Assembly (NCBI RefSeq): GCF_049723235.1 | Contig: NZ_JBNARB010000001.1 | Coordinates: forward strand, 62,001 to 126,000 | Length of the DNA: 64,000 bases | Reading direction: 5' to 3' | Source: Thermovenabulum sp049723235 | Lineage (GTDB): Bacteria; Bacillota; Thermosediminibacteria; Thermosediminibacterales; Thermosediminibacteraceae | Position numbers and translations under genes: made by a program | In this document: in pieces, positions 25,111 through 34,249 of the stretch | Layout: each line of letters starts with the position of its first letter | How positions within the stretch are numbered: position 1 is the first letter of the stretch | The notes under the pieces: model-generated | What the model saw: only the letters and a program-made list of their open reading frames with translations | Told to the model about the DNA's origin: nothing | Database searches by the model: none

Positions 25111-26862
25111 GTGAAGGTATTGGTAGGCCTTGGAAGCTGCGGAATAGCAGCCGGGGGGAATAAGGTTTTACAGGTGCTGGAAGAGGAAGTAAAAAATTCG
25201 GGGATTGATCTTGAGATAAAAAAAGTCGGTTGCATAGGTCTTTGTTATTTGGAACCCATAGTAGAAGTTATTGACGAGGAAGGTAAAAAGACCACCTATG
25301 TCAGGGTTACTCCCGAAGTTATGAAGGGCATTTTCAAAGAACACATTTTAAACAATAAGGTAGTAGAAAATAATGTGATATCCGGAGAGGATATCGTATA
25401 CCTGACGGGTCAAAAAAGAATAGCTTTGAGAAACTGCGGAATTATCAATCCCGAATCTATCGATGAGTATATAGAAAGCGGCGGTTATAAAGCCTTAGAA
25501 AAGGTTCTGAAAGACATGAACCCCGAAAGGGTAATAGAAGAAATGAAAATTTCCGGTCTAAGGGGCAGGGGAGGGGCCGGTTTCCCCACATGGTTTAAGT
25601 GGAATGCTGCAAGGCAGGCACCGGGATCTCCCAAATATATTGTCTGCAATGCGGATGAAGGAGACCCGGGCGCTTTTATGGATAGGAGCATTCTGGAGGG
25701 CGATCCCCATTCGGTTATAGAAGGTATGGCCATTGCCGGTTATGCCATCGGAGCGGAACAGGGCTATATTTACGTAAGGGCCGAATATCCTTTAGCTATC
25801 AAAAGACTCCAGATAGCTTTAAAACAGGCAAAGGAAAAGGGGTTTCTCGGGAAAAACCTTTTCGGAACGGATTTTTCTTTTGAAATAAAGATTAAAGCAG
25901 GAGCCGGTGCTTTTGTCTGCGGGGAAGAAACCGCGCTTATTGCTTCCTTGGAAGGGGAAAGGGGTATGCCGCGATTAAAGCCGCCTTTCCCGGCTCAGAA
26001 GGGTTATCTGGGTAAACCAACGAACATTAATAACGTGGAAACCTTTGCTAATGTGCCCTGGATAATACTCAACGGTGGAAGCGCCTTTGCAAAAATTGGG
26101 ACGGAAAAAAGTAAAGGGACGAAGGTATTTGCTCTCGCCGGTAAAATTAAAAAGGGCGGACTGGTTGAGGTCCCCATGGGAATTTCCCTCAGGGAAGTTA
26201 TATTTAACATAGGAGGCGGCATAAAAGGAGACAGGAAGATAAAGGCTGTTCAGCTGGGTGGCCCGTCCGGAGGATGTATACCCGAGGCTTTGCTGGATAC
26301 CCCGGTGGATTACGAATCCATTGTAAAAACGGGTGCCATCATGGGATCGGGTGGTATGATTGTTATGGATGAAACCACCTGCATGGTGGATATGGCAAGA
26401 TATTTCCTTGCTTTTACGCAGAAGGAGTCCTGCGGAAAATGCACCCACTGCCGAATCGGAACAAAGCGAATGCTGGAAATCCTTGAAAGAATTACTAATG
26501 GTAACGGAAAAGAGGGAGATATTGAGAAGCTCGAGGAATTAGCCCTTAACGTTAAAGAAGGTTCCCTTTGCGGTTTAGGCCAAACGGCTCCCAATCCGGT
26601 GCTTACTACCCTGAAGTATTTCAGGGACGAATATGAAGCTCACATTTACGATAAAAAATGCCCTGCTAAGCAGTGTAAAGCTCTTATAAGTTTCATTGTA
26701 GATGAAGAGAAGTGTAAGTTCTGCGGGTTGTGCGCCCGTAAATGCCCTGCAAATGCCATCGAGGGAGAAAAGGGGAAGCCTTATAAAATTATCCCCGAAA
26801 AATGTGTAAAATGCGGCACATGCATTCAGGTCTGCCGTTTCAACGCAATTAGAGTAGAATAG
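25111..26862 (+). CDS. NuoF/HydB-like NAD(H)- and FMN-binding subunit
   Basis: 583 residues. In order: thioredoxin-like [2Fe-2S] domain (about 1-85), NADH/FMN-binding core with G-L-R-G-R-G-G-A-G-F-P-T and E-G-D-P-G-A-F-M-D-R, S-C-G-K-C-x2-C-R-x-G plus a later C for a [4Fe-4S] cluster, and a C-terminal two-cluster ferredoxin (C-K-F-C-G-L-C and C-V-K-C-G-T-C). Typical of bifurcating hydrogenase or transhydrogenase beta subunits. GTG 25111 is chosen because GGAGGTG ends six bases before it; TTG 25087 overlaps the previous stop but lacks a site. 16 bp before the large subunit. Confidence 0.92.
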   Translation: MKVLVGLGSCGIAAGGNKVLQVLEEEVKNSGIDLEIKKVGCIGLCYLEPIVEVIDEEGKKTTYVRVTPEVMKGIFKEHILNNKVVENNVISGEDIVYLTGQKRIALRNCGIINPESIDEYIESGGYKALEKVLKDMNPERVIEEMKISGLRGRGGAGFPTWFKWNAARQAPGSPKYIVCNADEGDPGAFMDRSILEGDPHSVIEGMAIAGYAIGAEQGYIYVRAEYPLAIKRLQIALKQAKEKGFLGKNLFGTDFSFEIKIKAGAGAFVCGEETALIASLEGERGMPRLKPPFPAQKGYLGKPTNINNVETFANVPWIILNGGSAFAKIGTEKSKGTKVFALAGKIKKGGLVEVPMGISLREVIFNIGGGIKGDRKIKAVQLGGPSGGCIPEALLDTPVDYESIVKTGAIMGSGGMIVMDETTCMVDMARYFLAFTQKESCGKCTHCRIGTKRMLEILERITNGNGKEGDIEKLEELALNVKEGSLCGLGQTAPNPVLTTLKYFRDEYEAHIYDKKCPAKQCKALISFIVDEEKCKFCGLCARKCPANAIEGEKGKPYKIIPEKCVKCGTCIQVCRFNAIRVE

Positions 26863-26878
26863 GTTTGGAGGGGGAAAA

Positions 26879-29800
26879 ATGGAAGAAATCAGGCTTAATA
26901 TAAATGGACGGGAAGTGAAGGGTCGTAAAGGTCAAACCATCGTTGAGGTGGCACGGGAAAACGGCATTGAAATTCCTACCATGTGCTACGATAAAAGGGT
27001 AAAAATTTACGGCTCCTGCGGAGTATGCCTTGTGGAAGTGGAAGGAGCCCCGAAGCTTTTAAGGGGTTGCGCTACAGAAATTTCCGAAGGCATGATAGTC
27101 AGGACGAATACCGAGAGGGTAAGAAAGGCGAGGAAAATAGCCTTTGAACTTCTGCTGTCAAACCATATAGGAGATTGCCGGCCACCATGCCAGCAGGCAT
27201 GTCCTGCCCGCACGGATTGCCAGGGTTATGTAGGGTTAATTGCCAACGGCCAATACGAGGAAGCGGTTAAACTCATAAAAGAACAGCTGCCGCTGCCTGC
27301 CAGTATCGGAAGGGTTTGTCCTCATCCCTGCGAGGATGCTTGTCGCAGGCAGCTTCTCGAAGAACCCGTTGCTATCGCATGGTTGAAACGGTTTGTGGCG
27401 GATGTAGACCTATCCTTGGATAGCCCTTACATGCCGGAGATTGATCCACCTACCGGTAAGAAGGTAGCGATAGTGGGTGGAGGTCCGGCGGGACTGAGTG
27501 CCGCATATTACCTTGCAAAGGCCGGTCATAAGGTCGTTATATATGAAGCAATGGAAAAACTGGGCGGAATGTTGAGATACGGCATACCCCAGTACAGGCT
27601 TCCAAAAGAAGTGCTGGATAAAGAGATAGAACTCATTTCCCGAATGGGAGTTGAGTTTGTTACAAACTGCAGGATAGGAAAGGATGTTTCGCTGGATTAT
27701 TTAAGGAAAAATTTTGATGCCGTATTTGTAGCAATTGGAGCATGGAAAAGCTCCAAACTGGGCTGCCCGGGGGAAGAGCTGGAAGGTGTGCTCGGCGGTA
27801 TAGAATTTTTAAGGGCTGTAACAAAGGGCGAGCCTATTGAAATTGGTAATAGAGTAGCCGTTGTAGGTGGCGGTAATACCGCAATGGATGCAGCAAGAAC
27901 CGCACTGCGTTTGGGAGCAAAAGAGGTCTATGTGCTGTACAGGCGAACAAAAGAGGAAATGCCCGCAAATGAAGTGGAAATTGTCGAAGCTGAAGAAGAA
28001 GGAGTAAAGTTTATATTCCTGGTAGCACCCAAGGAAATAATCGGAGAAAACGGTAAGGTTACTGCAATAAAACTTCAAAAAATGAGGCTTGGAGAACCGG
28101 ATGCCTCGGGCAGGAGAAAACCCGAACCGATTCCCGGAGAAGAAATGATTCTGGAAGTGGAGACGATAGTTGCTGCCATAGGTCAGGAGGTAAATGCCGA
28201 AGGCTTTGAAGGACTTTCTGTAACCCGCAGGAAAACCATAAGTGCCGATGAAAAAACTTTTGCTACCAATTTACCGGGTGTATTCGCCGGCGGAGATGCC
28301 ATTAACGAAGGCCCGGGCATTGCAATTGAAGCAATAGCCGATGGTAAAAATGCAGCGGAGGTTATAAAAACTTATCTGGAAGGCCAAATTATACCCATCA
28401 AAGAAAGCTATATAGTAAAAAGGGAAGGCTTGACCAGGGAAAATTTTGCCGATAGGGAAATAGAAAACCGGGTGCATATGCCCCATTTATCACCCGAAGA
28501 AAGAAAAGGAAACTTCCTGGAAATAGTGAAAGGCTTTACTGAGGAAGAAGCACAGAAAGAGGCAATGCGGTGTTTGGAATGCGGGTGCAAGGATTACTTT
28601 GAATGTAAATTAATAAAATATGCCAATGAGTACGAGGTAAATCCCGAAAGGTTTAGCGGTGAGGCCAAAAAATACAACTATAAAGACGAGCATCCCTTTA
28701 TAATCAGGGACCCTCAAAAATGTATACTTTGCGGCTTATGTGTAAGGGTTTGCGAAGAGGTAATGGGCGTTACTGCCCTGGGGTTTGTAAACAGAGGATT
28801 TGAAACGGTAATAAAACCCGAATTTGAACTACCCTTAAAGGATACCTCCTGCATTTCCTGCGGTCAATGCGTGGCCGTTTGCCCGACGGGAGCACTTCAG
28901 GAGAGATTTTTCGTTAAAAAACCGGTGCCAGTAAAGACTGAAAAGAAGGAAGCGGTATGTTCTTTCTGCGGTGTGGGATGCGGCACTTTGCTTGATATGT
29001 CAGGAGAAAAGGTGTTGAGGGTCCTACCCGATAAGGAAAGCAAGGTGGATGAAGGGCATCTTTGCGTTAAAGGGCGTTTTGGCTTTGACGCATTGTTAAA
29101 GCAAGAATTAATTAAAACCCCGATGGTCAGGCTAAAGGATGGAATTAAAGAAATAAGCATTGATGACGCCGTAAATTTTGTAAACAGAAAAATTCAAGGC
29201 ATAAAAGCCCGATATGGTGAAGACAGCATTGCAATTTTTGCATCACCCAGGATGACCAATGAAGAATTGTATTTAATAAAAGAACTGGCTCAAACAATTA
29301 AAACTCCTTATGTGGATTCTTTTGGAAATCCTCCCGGGGGAATTAAAGAAGTTCTCGGTTTTGATGGTTCGACAGTAACCCTGGAAGAGGTTGCCGTAGC
29401 GGATGTAATACTTTTAACCGGGTGTCATTTAATGGAAGATTATGCCGTTGCGGGGGTTAAGGTAAGGAAGGCGCTGGGTCGTGGCGGAAAACTAATTGTG
29501 GTAAACGAAGAAAGGACAATAGCCGATGATTGGGCTGAACTTGTAGTAAGACCGCAAAACAACACCGAATTTATCAAAGCGGTGATTAAAGGCTTATTAG
29601 AAGAAGGAGTGAATCCCGGTATTTCCTCCCTTGAAGGTTTTGAGGAATTGAAAAAATCCGTGGAAGATGCTCCCATCACCGATGAGGTAAAAGAAGTTGT
29701 CAAACTCTTTGGGAAGGCAAAAAATGCCGTAGTTATTTTTGATCACGACAGATTAACCAGAGAAGCTGAAAAACTTCTCGCTCAGTTAGCGGTAATTTCC

Positions 29801-30439
29801 GGACATTTGGGTAGACCCAGGAACGGATTGTTGATGTTGAGGAGCAAAAACAATTCTCAGGGAATCTCCGATCTGGGATTGAATTTGGATAAGGAATTCA
29901 TATTGAAATTAATAGAAGATGATAAAATAAAAGCCGCGCTTATTTTTGGGGAAGATCCGGTAGCTGAAGATGGTTCATTGAAAGATATTTTTGGAAGACT
30001 TGAATTTTTAATGGTGCAGGACTCAACCCTTACGGAAACTGCGAAACTTGCAGAAGTCGTGGTGCCGGCCCAATCGATTCTTTCCAAAAAAGGAACCTTC
30101 ACCAGTTTTGAGGGCAGGATTCAATGGTACGAAGGACCGAATAAGGTGGAAAATATTGAGGACTGGAAATTCATACTGAAGCTTGCTAATTCTTTGGGTT
30201 ACAGTAAAAACTTCTCTAAGGTAGAGGATATAGATTTTGAAATTTCATATCAGGTGCCGGTTTATAAGGATATTAGGCTTGCAGCTTTGGGAAAGGGCGG
30301 AGTGATGAAAAAAGCTGGGATTGACGGTATAAGGCTTTCGGCAGCTCAAAATGCACAAATGTTTAAAGAAAGGAAATTAACCGATGCCCTTGAGAGAAAA
30401 TTTATTAACAAATTAATTGAAACCGGAATTCTCAAATAG
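26879..30439 (+). CDS. NuoG/GltD-type large subunit with inactive formate-dehydrogenase-like domain (Sporomusa-type Nfn candidate)
   Basis: 1186 residues. [2Fe-2S] domain (Cys36, 47, 50, 64); GltD/NfnB-like module with Cys100, 104, 108, 114, FAD site G-G-G-P-A-G (200-205) and NADPH site G-G-G-N-T-A (330-335); two [4Fe-4S] sites (Cys615-625, Cys658-668); then a molybdopterin oxidoreductase-like domain with Cys694, 697, 701, 729. Where formate dehydrogenases carry Sec/Cys-x-H, this has F-G-N-P-P-G (815-820), and the C-terminal pterin-binding domain is missing, so it should not be a formate dehydrogenase. Gene order E-F-G plus the GltD module fits the Sporomusa-type transhydrogenase StnABC linking ferredoxin, NAD and NADP, from memory. 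Role assigned by architecture. Confidence 0.8.
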   Translation: MEEIRLNINGREVKGRKGQTIVEVARENGIEIPTMCYDKRVKIYGSCGVCLVEVEGAPKLLRGCATEISEGMIVRTNTERVRKARKIAFELLLSNHIGDCRPPCQQACPARTDCQGYVGLIANGQYEEAVKLIKEQLPLPASIGRVCPHPCEDACRRQLLEEPVAIAWLKRFVADVDLSLDSPYMPEIDPPTGKKVAIVGGGPAGLSAAYYLAKAGHKVVIYEAMEKLGGMLRYGIPQYRLPKEVLDKEIELISRMGVEFVTNCRIGKDVSLDYLRKNFDAVFVAIGAWKSSKLGCPGEELEGVLGGIEFLRAVTKGEPIEIGNRVAVVGGGNTAMDAARTALRLGAKEVYVLYRRTKEEMPANEVEIVEAEEEGVKFIFLVAPKEIIGENGKVTAIKLQKMRLGEPDASGRRKPEPIPGEEMILEVETIVAAIGQEVNAEGFEGLSVTRRKTISADEKTFATNLPGVFAGGDAINEGPGIAIEAIADGKNAAEVIKTYLEGQIIPIKESYIVKREGLTRENFADREIENRVHMPHLSPEERKGNFLEIVKGFTEEEAQKEAMRCLECGCKDYFECKLIKYANEYEVNPERFSGEAKKYNYKDEHPFIIRDPQKCILCGLCVRVCEEVMGVTALGFVNRGFETVIKPEFELPLKDTSCISCGQCVAVCPTGALQERFFVKKPVPVKTEKKEAVCSFCGVGCGTLLDMSGEKVLRVLPDKESKVDEGHLCVKGRFGFDALLKQELIKTPMVRLKDGIKEISIDDAVNFVNRKIQGIKARYGEDSIAIFASPRMTNEELYLIKELAQTIKTPYVDSFGNPPGGIKEVLGFDGSTVTLEEVAVADVILLTGCHLMEDYAVAGVKVRKALGRGGKLIVVNEERTIADDWAELVVRPQNNTEFIKAVIKGLLEEGVNPGISSLEGFEELKKSVEDAPITDEVKEVVKLFGKAKNAVVIFDHDRLTREAEKLLAQLAVISGHLGRPRNGLLMLRSKNNSQGISDLGLNLDKEFILKLIEDDKIKAALIFGEDPVAEDGSLKDIFGRLEFLMVQDSTLTETAKLAEVVVPAQSILSKKGTFTSFEGRIQWYEGPNKVENIEDWKFILKLANSLGYSKNFSKVEDIDFEISYQVPVYKDIRLAALGKGGVMKKAGIDGIRLSAAQNAQMFKERKLTDALERKFINKLIETGILK

Positions 30440-30457
30440 TATAATTTTGTAAAAAAA

Positions 30458-30489
30458 GAGCCCGTATTTTTACAAAAAAATACGGGCTC
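30458..30489 (+). terminator. Terminator of the NuoEFG-like operon
   Basis: GAGCCCGTATTTTT pairs with AAAAATACGGGCTC; flanked upstream by A7. The downstream sequence is CTCCTTGTTAATTTTTT, with a delayed T-run. Confidence 0.75.
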
Positions 30490-30581
30490 TCCTTGTTAAT
30501 TTTTTGTAAAAAAAGAGGAATTCTTCAAAAGCCGTTGAATATTAATATGTTATGAAATTAAGCTGGGAAAGGGATGTTACT

Positions 30582-31541
30582 ATGAAGGTCGGGGTACCAA
30601 GGACACTCTTTTATTATGCTTATTCGCCGTTTATTTGTAGTTTCTTCGAAGAACTCGGCGTGGAAGTGGTGGTCTCCGAGCTGACTTCAAAAAAAATAAT
30701 AGATGAAGGAGTTGAGGATGCGGTTTCCGATGCATGCGTTCCAATTAAACTTTTCCACGGTCATGTGAAGAATTTGTTAAATAAAGTCGATTTCGTTCTG
30801 GTCCCCAGACTCGTCAGTGTAAACGATGAGTCGACTTTTTGTCCAAAATTTTTAGGGCTGCCCGATATGCTGGAAAGTTCCATACCTGGCTTTGATAACA
30901 TGCTGGAAGTCAGGGTAAATACGAAAGGTAAAAGAAGTGAACTTTTCAAAACCTGCTTAAAAACTGCCGGTACTCTGGGAAGGGGTTTTTTTAAAACTTT
31001 AAAAGCTTTCAATAAGGCCTTAAAAAATTATGAAGAATACAAAAGGAAATTTCAGCAGGGAGCCATACCCTATCTTGGTGTGGAATCTCAGGACAAAAAT
31101 AGCGACGTAAGCATCGGGGTGGTAGGTTATCCTTACATATTATACGATTCCTATCTCAGTCTTGATATAATAAAGAAATTAATTTTAATGGGATGCCATG
31201 TGGTAACTCCCGAAATGCTTTCAGAAGAAGAAAAAAGGCGGGAAGATTTGAAATTAAGAAAACTGCTTTTCTGGACTTTAAGCAACGGGGTATTAAGGGC
31301 TTCCTACAATTTTATAAGGGAAAAGAAGGTAGATGGAATTATACATGTGACAGCTTTCGGGTGCGGTCCTGACTTTATAGTGGATAAGCTTTTAGAATTT
31401 GAATGCAAGGAAAAAAATGTTCCTTTTCTTACCGTTACCTTAGACGAACACACCGGACAGGAGGGCGTAAATACCCGATTGGAAGCTTTCGTCGATATGA
31501 TGAGAATTAAAAAGGCAAGAAAAGAGGCGGCAGTATCATGA
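30582..31541 (+). CDS. HgdB-like/DUF2229 iron-sulfur protein, CoA dehydratase activase-related (COG3580-like)
   Basis: 319 residues. It belongs to the group of 2-hydroxyacyl-CoA dehydratase-like proteins with DUF2229; conserved Cys occur in D-A-C-V-P-I-K, T-F-C-P-K and F-G-C-G-P-D, apt for a [4Fe-4S] cluster, and the C-terminus has T-L-D-E-H-T-G-Q-E-G. Biochemical role unknown. Partner of the next two genes. ATG 30582 follows AAAGGGA at good spacing; ATG 30552 has none. Stop overlaps the next start by four bases. Confidence 0.75.
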   Translation: MKVGVPRTLFYYAYSPFICSFFEELGVEVVVSELTSKKIIDEGVEDAVSDACVPIKLFHGHVKNLLNKVDFVLVPRLVSVNDESTFCPKFLGLPDMLESSIPGFDNMLEVRVNTKGKRSELFKTCLKTAGTLGRGFFKTLKAFNKALKNYEEYKRKFQQGAIPYLGVESQDKNSDVSIGVVGYPYILYDSYLSLDIIKKLILMGCHVVTPEMLSEEEKRREDLKLRKLLFWTLSNGVLRASYNFIREKKVDGIIHVTAFGCGPDFIVDKLLEFECKEKNVPFLTVTLDEHTGQEGVNTRLEAFVDMMRIKKARKEAAVS

Positions 31542-32665
31542 GAAAGGTTTCTTTCCCTTTTGTGGGAACGGCGAATATTCCCTTTGAAAATCTTATGAAA
31601 GCCTTCGGCAATGATGTTATATTGCCTTCAAGGCCAACAAAAGAAACATTGAGCCTTGGGACAAAGTACGCGCCGGAATTTGCCTGTCTTCCCTTTAAAA
31701 TAGTTCTGGGTACATACATCGAGGTTTTGGAAAAGGGGGCAAATACCCTTGTCTCCACCGGGGGCGTTGGACCATGCAGGGCCGGACTATATACCGCATT
31801 ACAGGAAAAAATTTTAAAAAGCCTTGGATATGAATTTGAGATGATTACTCTGGAACCTCCAAGCCGTTATCTTAAAGATTTAATTCAAAATATAAAAAAA
31901 TTAATAAATGTAAAATTGAGCTTTAAAGATTATATAAGAATAGCAAAATTTATCTGGAAAGAGCTCCAGTTACTCGATAAAGCCGAAAGGCTAAGCCATC
32001 GGGTCAGGCCTTTAGAGGTGAAAAAAGGGGAGGCTTCTCTTGCCTATAAAAAAGCCGTGGATCTGGTGAGAGAGGCAAAGGATTTGAAAGACCTTTTAGA
32101 AGTGGAAAGGGAGATTGAAAACCTTTTTGATAAAATTGATAAAAAAGATATTGACCCGATAAAAATTGGCATAGTGGGAGAAATTTACGTACTTCTTGAG
32201 CCTTCGGCGAATTTAGAGATAGAAGAAATGCTCGGAGATCTGGGAGTATATGCCGAAAGATCCATGTTTCTTGCGGGATACACCTTTTATAATGCAATTA
32301 TGGATTTATTTAGAAGGCCCGGAGAAATGGATGTAAAAAAGGAGGCTATGCCCTATTTCAAAGAAATGTGTGGAGGGCATGGGAGGGAATCGGTAGGAAA
32401 TGCGATTATTTTTGCAAAAAGGGGATTTGATGGAGTTATTCAACTTTCACCTTTCACATGTATTCCTGAAATAGTTGCAAAGAGCATCTTACCCAGGGTG
32501 TGCGAAAAATACAACATAGGTTTTTTGCCCGTTACTTTGGATGAACAAACCGGCAAGGAAGGGTTAAGAACCAGAATAGAAGCTTTTGTGGATCTACTAT
32601 CGGCCAGGAGAAAGAAAAATTTCATAAAAGGAGATGCTAAAAATGGCGCATTATTTGGGTATTGA
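31538..32665 (+). CDS. HgdB-like iron-sulfur protein, CoA dehydratase-related (COG3581-like)
   Basis: 375 residues, paralogous in layout to the previous protein: P-E-F-A-C-L-P-F-K, T-G-G-V-G-P-C-R-A-G, M-C-G-G-H-G-R-E-S-V and the C-terminal T-L-D-E-Q-T-G-K-E-G. The four cysteine regions suggest one or two iron-sulfur clusters; no CoA substrate can be assigned. Overlaps the activase gene. Together with its neighbours it forms the conserved three-gene set that appears in many anaerobes; double-cubane-type reductases are a related alternative. Confidence 0.75.
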   Translation: MRKVSFPFVGTANIPFENLMKAFGNDVILPSRPTKETLSLGTKYAPEFACLPFKIVLGTYIEVLEKGANTLVSTGGVGPCRAGLYTALQEKILKSLGYEFEMITLEPPSRYLKDLIQNIKKLINVKLSFKDYIRIAKFIWKELQLLDKAERLSHRVRPLEVKKGEASLAYKKAVDLVREAKDLKDLLEVEREIENLFDKIDKKDIDPIKIGIVGEIYVLLEPSANLEIEEMLGDLGVYAERSMFLAGYTFYNAIMDLFRRPGEMDVKKEAMPYFKEMCGGHGRESVGNAIIFAKRGFDGVIQLSPFTCIPEIVAKSILPRVCEKYNIGFLPVTLDEQTGKEGLRTRIEAFVDLLSARRKKNFIKGDAKNGALFGY

Positions 32666-33599
32666 TGTGGGCTCGGTTAGCACAAATATTGTAATAATTG
32701 ATGACAATGGAGAGGTAAGGGAAGCCATATATCTCAGGACCCAGGGACAGCCTATAAAAGCTGTCCAGGAAGGACTCAGAATGCTTGCCAATAAGGAAGA
32801 GGAGTACTGTATTAAGGGTGTGGGTACTACGGGCAGCGGAAGGCAATTGGCAGCGGTAATAGTAGGTGCGGATGTGGTTAAAAACGAAATTACAGCCCAT
32901 GCGGTGGCTGCCCAAAAGGAAGTTCCTGATGTACAAACGGTAATAGAAATTGGCGGACAGGATTCAAAAATTATAATTTTAAGGGATGGGGTTGTAACGG
33001 ATTTCGCAATGAACACAGTATGTGCGGCGGGCACCGGATCCTTTTTGGACCAGCAAGCTAACAGGCTCGGAATACCTATAGAAGAATTTGGTAGTTTGGC
33101 GCTAAAATCTCAAAATCCTGTAAGGATTGCAGGAAGATGTGCCGTTTTTGCCGAATCGGATATGATACACAAACAACAATTAGGACATAAATTAGAGGAT
33201 ATTATAAGGGGTTTATGCCAGGCATTGGTTAGAAATTACTTAAACAATGTGGGAAAGGGGAAGGAAATACTGCCGAGGGTGGTATTTCAGGGAGGGGTAG
33301 CTGCGAATTGCGGTATGAAAGCTGCTTTTGAAGAAGCCCTTCAAATGGAGGTATACGTCCCAAAATACCATCACGTAATGGGTGCTATAGGTGCAGCCCT
33401 CCTGGCAAAGGATGCCGGACTAAAAAATACGAATTTCAGAGGGTTCAGAGCCAGTGAATTATTCTTTACAGCGGATAGTTTTGAGTGCAGAGGTTGTTCC
33501 AATCGCTGTGAAGTAGTAAACATCAAGATGGATGGTAAGATAATTGCCCGCTGGGGGGACAGATGCAATAAATGGAAGACAATGGAAAATAGCTTCTAA
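32643..33599 (+). CDS. BcrA/BadF/HgdC-type ATPase activase
   Basis: 318 residues of ASKHA fold. G-I-D-V-G-S-V-S-T (phosphate 1), G-G-Q-D-S-K, A-A-G-T-G-S-F-L-D and the two cluster-bridging cysteines at exactly 127 (V-C-A-A-G-T-G) and 166 (G-R-C-A-V-F-A), the numbering I recall for HgdC. In the family a homodimer holds one [4Fe-4S] cluster and injects electrons with ATP hydrolysis. The C-terminus adds C-R-G-C-x3-C and a further C, beyond the minimal HgdC. ATG 32643 is eight bases behind AAAGGAGAT; it overlaps the previous gene by 23 bases. It should drive the two proteins encoded upstream. Confidence 0.9.
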   Translation: MAHYLGIDVGSVSTNIVIIDDNGEVREAIYLRTQGQPIKAVQEGLRMLANKEEEYCIKGVGTTGSGRQLAAVIVGADVVKNEITAHAVAAQKEVPDVQTVIEIGGQDSKIIILRDGVVTDFAMNTVCAAGTGSFLDQQANRLGIPIEEFGSLALKSQNPVRIAGRCAVFAESDMIHKQQLGHKLEDIIRGLCQALVRNYLNNVGKGKEILPRVVFQGGVAANCGMKAAFEEALQMEVYVPKYHHVMGAIGAALLAKDAGLKNTNFRGFRASELFFTADSFECRGCSNRCEVVNIKMDGKIIARWGDRCNKWKTMENSF

Positions 33600-33608
33600 A
33601 AGCAATAG

Positions 33609-33690
33609 TGCCTGCTGATGGTTAACTATCGATACCCATGCTTTACGGTACCTTGCTAATCATCAGCAGGCATTTATATTTTTCCTCCTT
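33609..33690 (+). terminator. Long-stem terminator with structured loop
   Basis: TGCCTGCTGATGGTTA (33609-33624) pairs with TAATCATCAGCAGGCA (33657-33672) with one G-T pair, followed by TTTATATTTTT. The 32-base loop contains GATACC...GGTACC, which could form an inner hairpin. Confidence 0.7.
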
Positions 33691-33832
33691 GGGCTTTGAG
33701 TTATAAAAGTAAATTTTAGCAATTCTGTAGAAAGTCGACAGGAAAATTAAATACTAAAAAAAGGAAATAATAAAAAAAAGTCAAATACTAATAATAACCC
33801 CTTTTACATAAAATTTAGAGGTGATGATACCG

Positions 33833-34249
33833 GTGTATGAATTATTGGCCCAATTAGCAAAGTACCTGATTATTGGGCTTTTATATTACTTATTGTATAA
33901 TTTTTTAAAGATAATGATTATGGATATAAGAGAATACGATCAGGAAGGACCGGGATATTTTTTACAAACCGAAGAGGGAAAAGAGATTCCTTTATTAAAG
34001 GTTACAACTATCGGCAGGGCTGTGGATTCCGATATTGTGATTGATGATCCTTATTTATCCAGCAAGCACGCTTTAATATACAAAAAAGGCAATTCGCTTT
34101 ATATTCAGGATTTAAAAAGTACAAACGGCACTTTTTTGAACGGAGTAAAAATTAGAAAACCGGTGAAATTAAAAGAGAATGACGTGCTGGTCCTGGGCAG
34201 TAAAAAGTACATCTTAAAGAGGAGGGAGTTAAATGAGCCCTCAGATTGA
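33833..34249 (+). CDS. FHA-domain protein with N-terminal membrane segment
   Basis: About 138 residues: one membrane helix (L-A-K-Y-L-I-I-G-L-L-Y-Y-L-L-Y) then a forkhead-associated domain with G-R, S-x-x-H-A, and L-x-S-T-N-G-T-F-L-N-G motifs, which reads phosphothreonine. Start is GTG 33833, eight bases after AGAGGTGAT; in-frame GTG 33821 and ATG 33824 overlap the site. It opens the FHA-FtsW-PBP operon found next to Ser/Thr kinases in many Gram-positives, so it probably links kinase signals with wall synthesis; no kinase is in the window. Confidence 0.88.
   Translation: MYELLAQLAKYLIIGLLYYLLYNFLKIMIMDIREYDQEGPGYFLQTEEGKEIPLLKVTTIGRAVDSDIVIDDPYLSSKHALIYKKGNSLYIQDLKSTNGTFLNGVKIRKPVKLKENDVLVLGSKKYILKRRELNEPSD

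Noticed and set aside
25975..26448. 157-codon minus-strand frame inside the NuoF-like gene
   Set aside because: Shadow of a conserved gene; low-complexity composition.
26879..30439. Selenocysteine or cysteine formate dehydrogenase
   Set aside because: No in-frame TGA, and the aligned active-site place reads F-G-N-P-P-G; the C-terminal pterin domain is absent.
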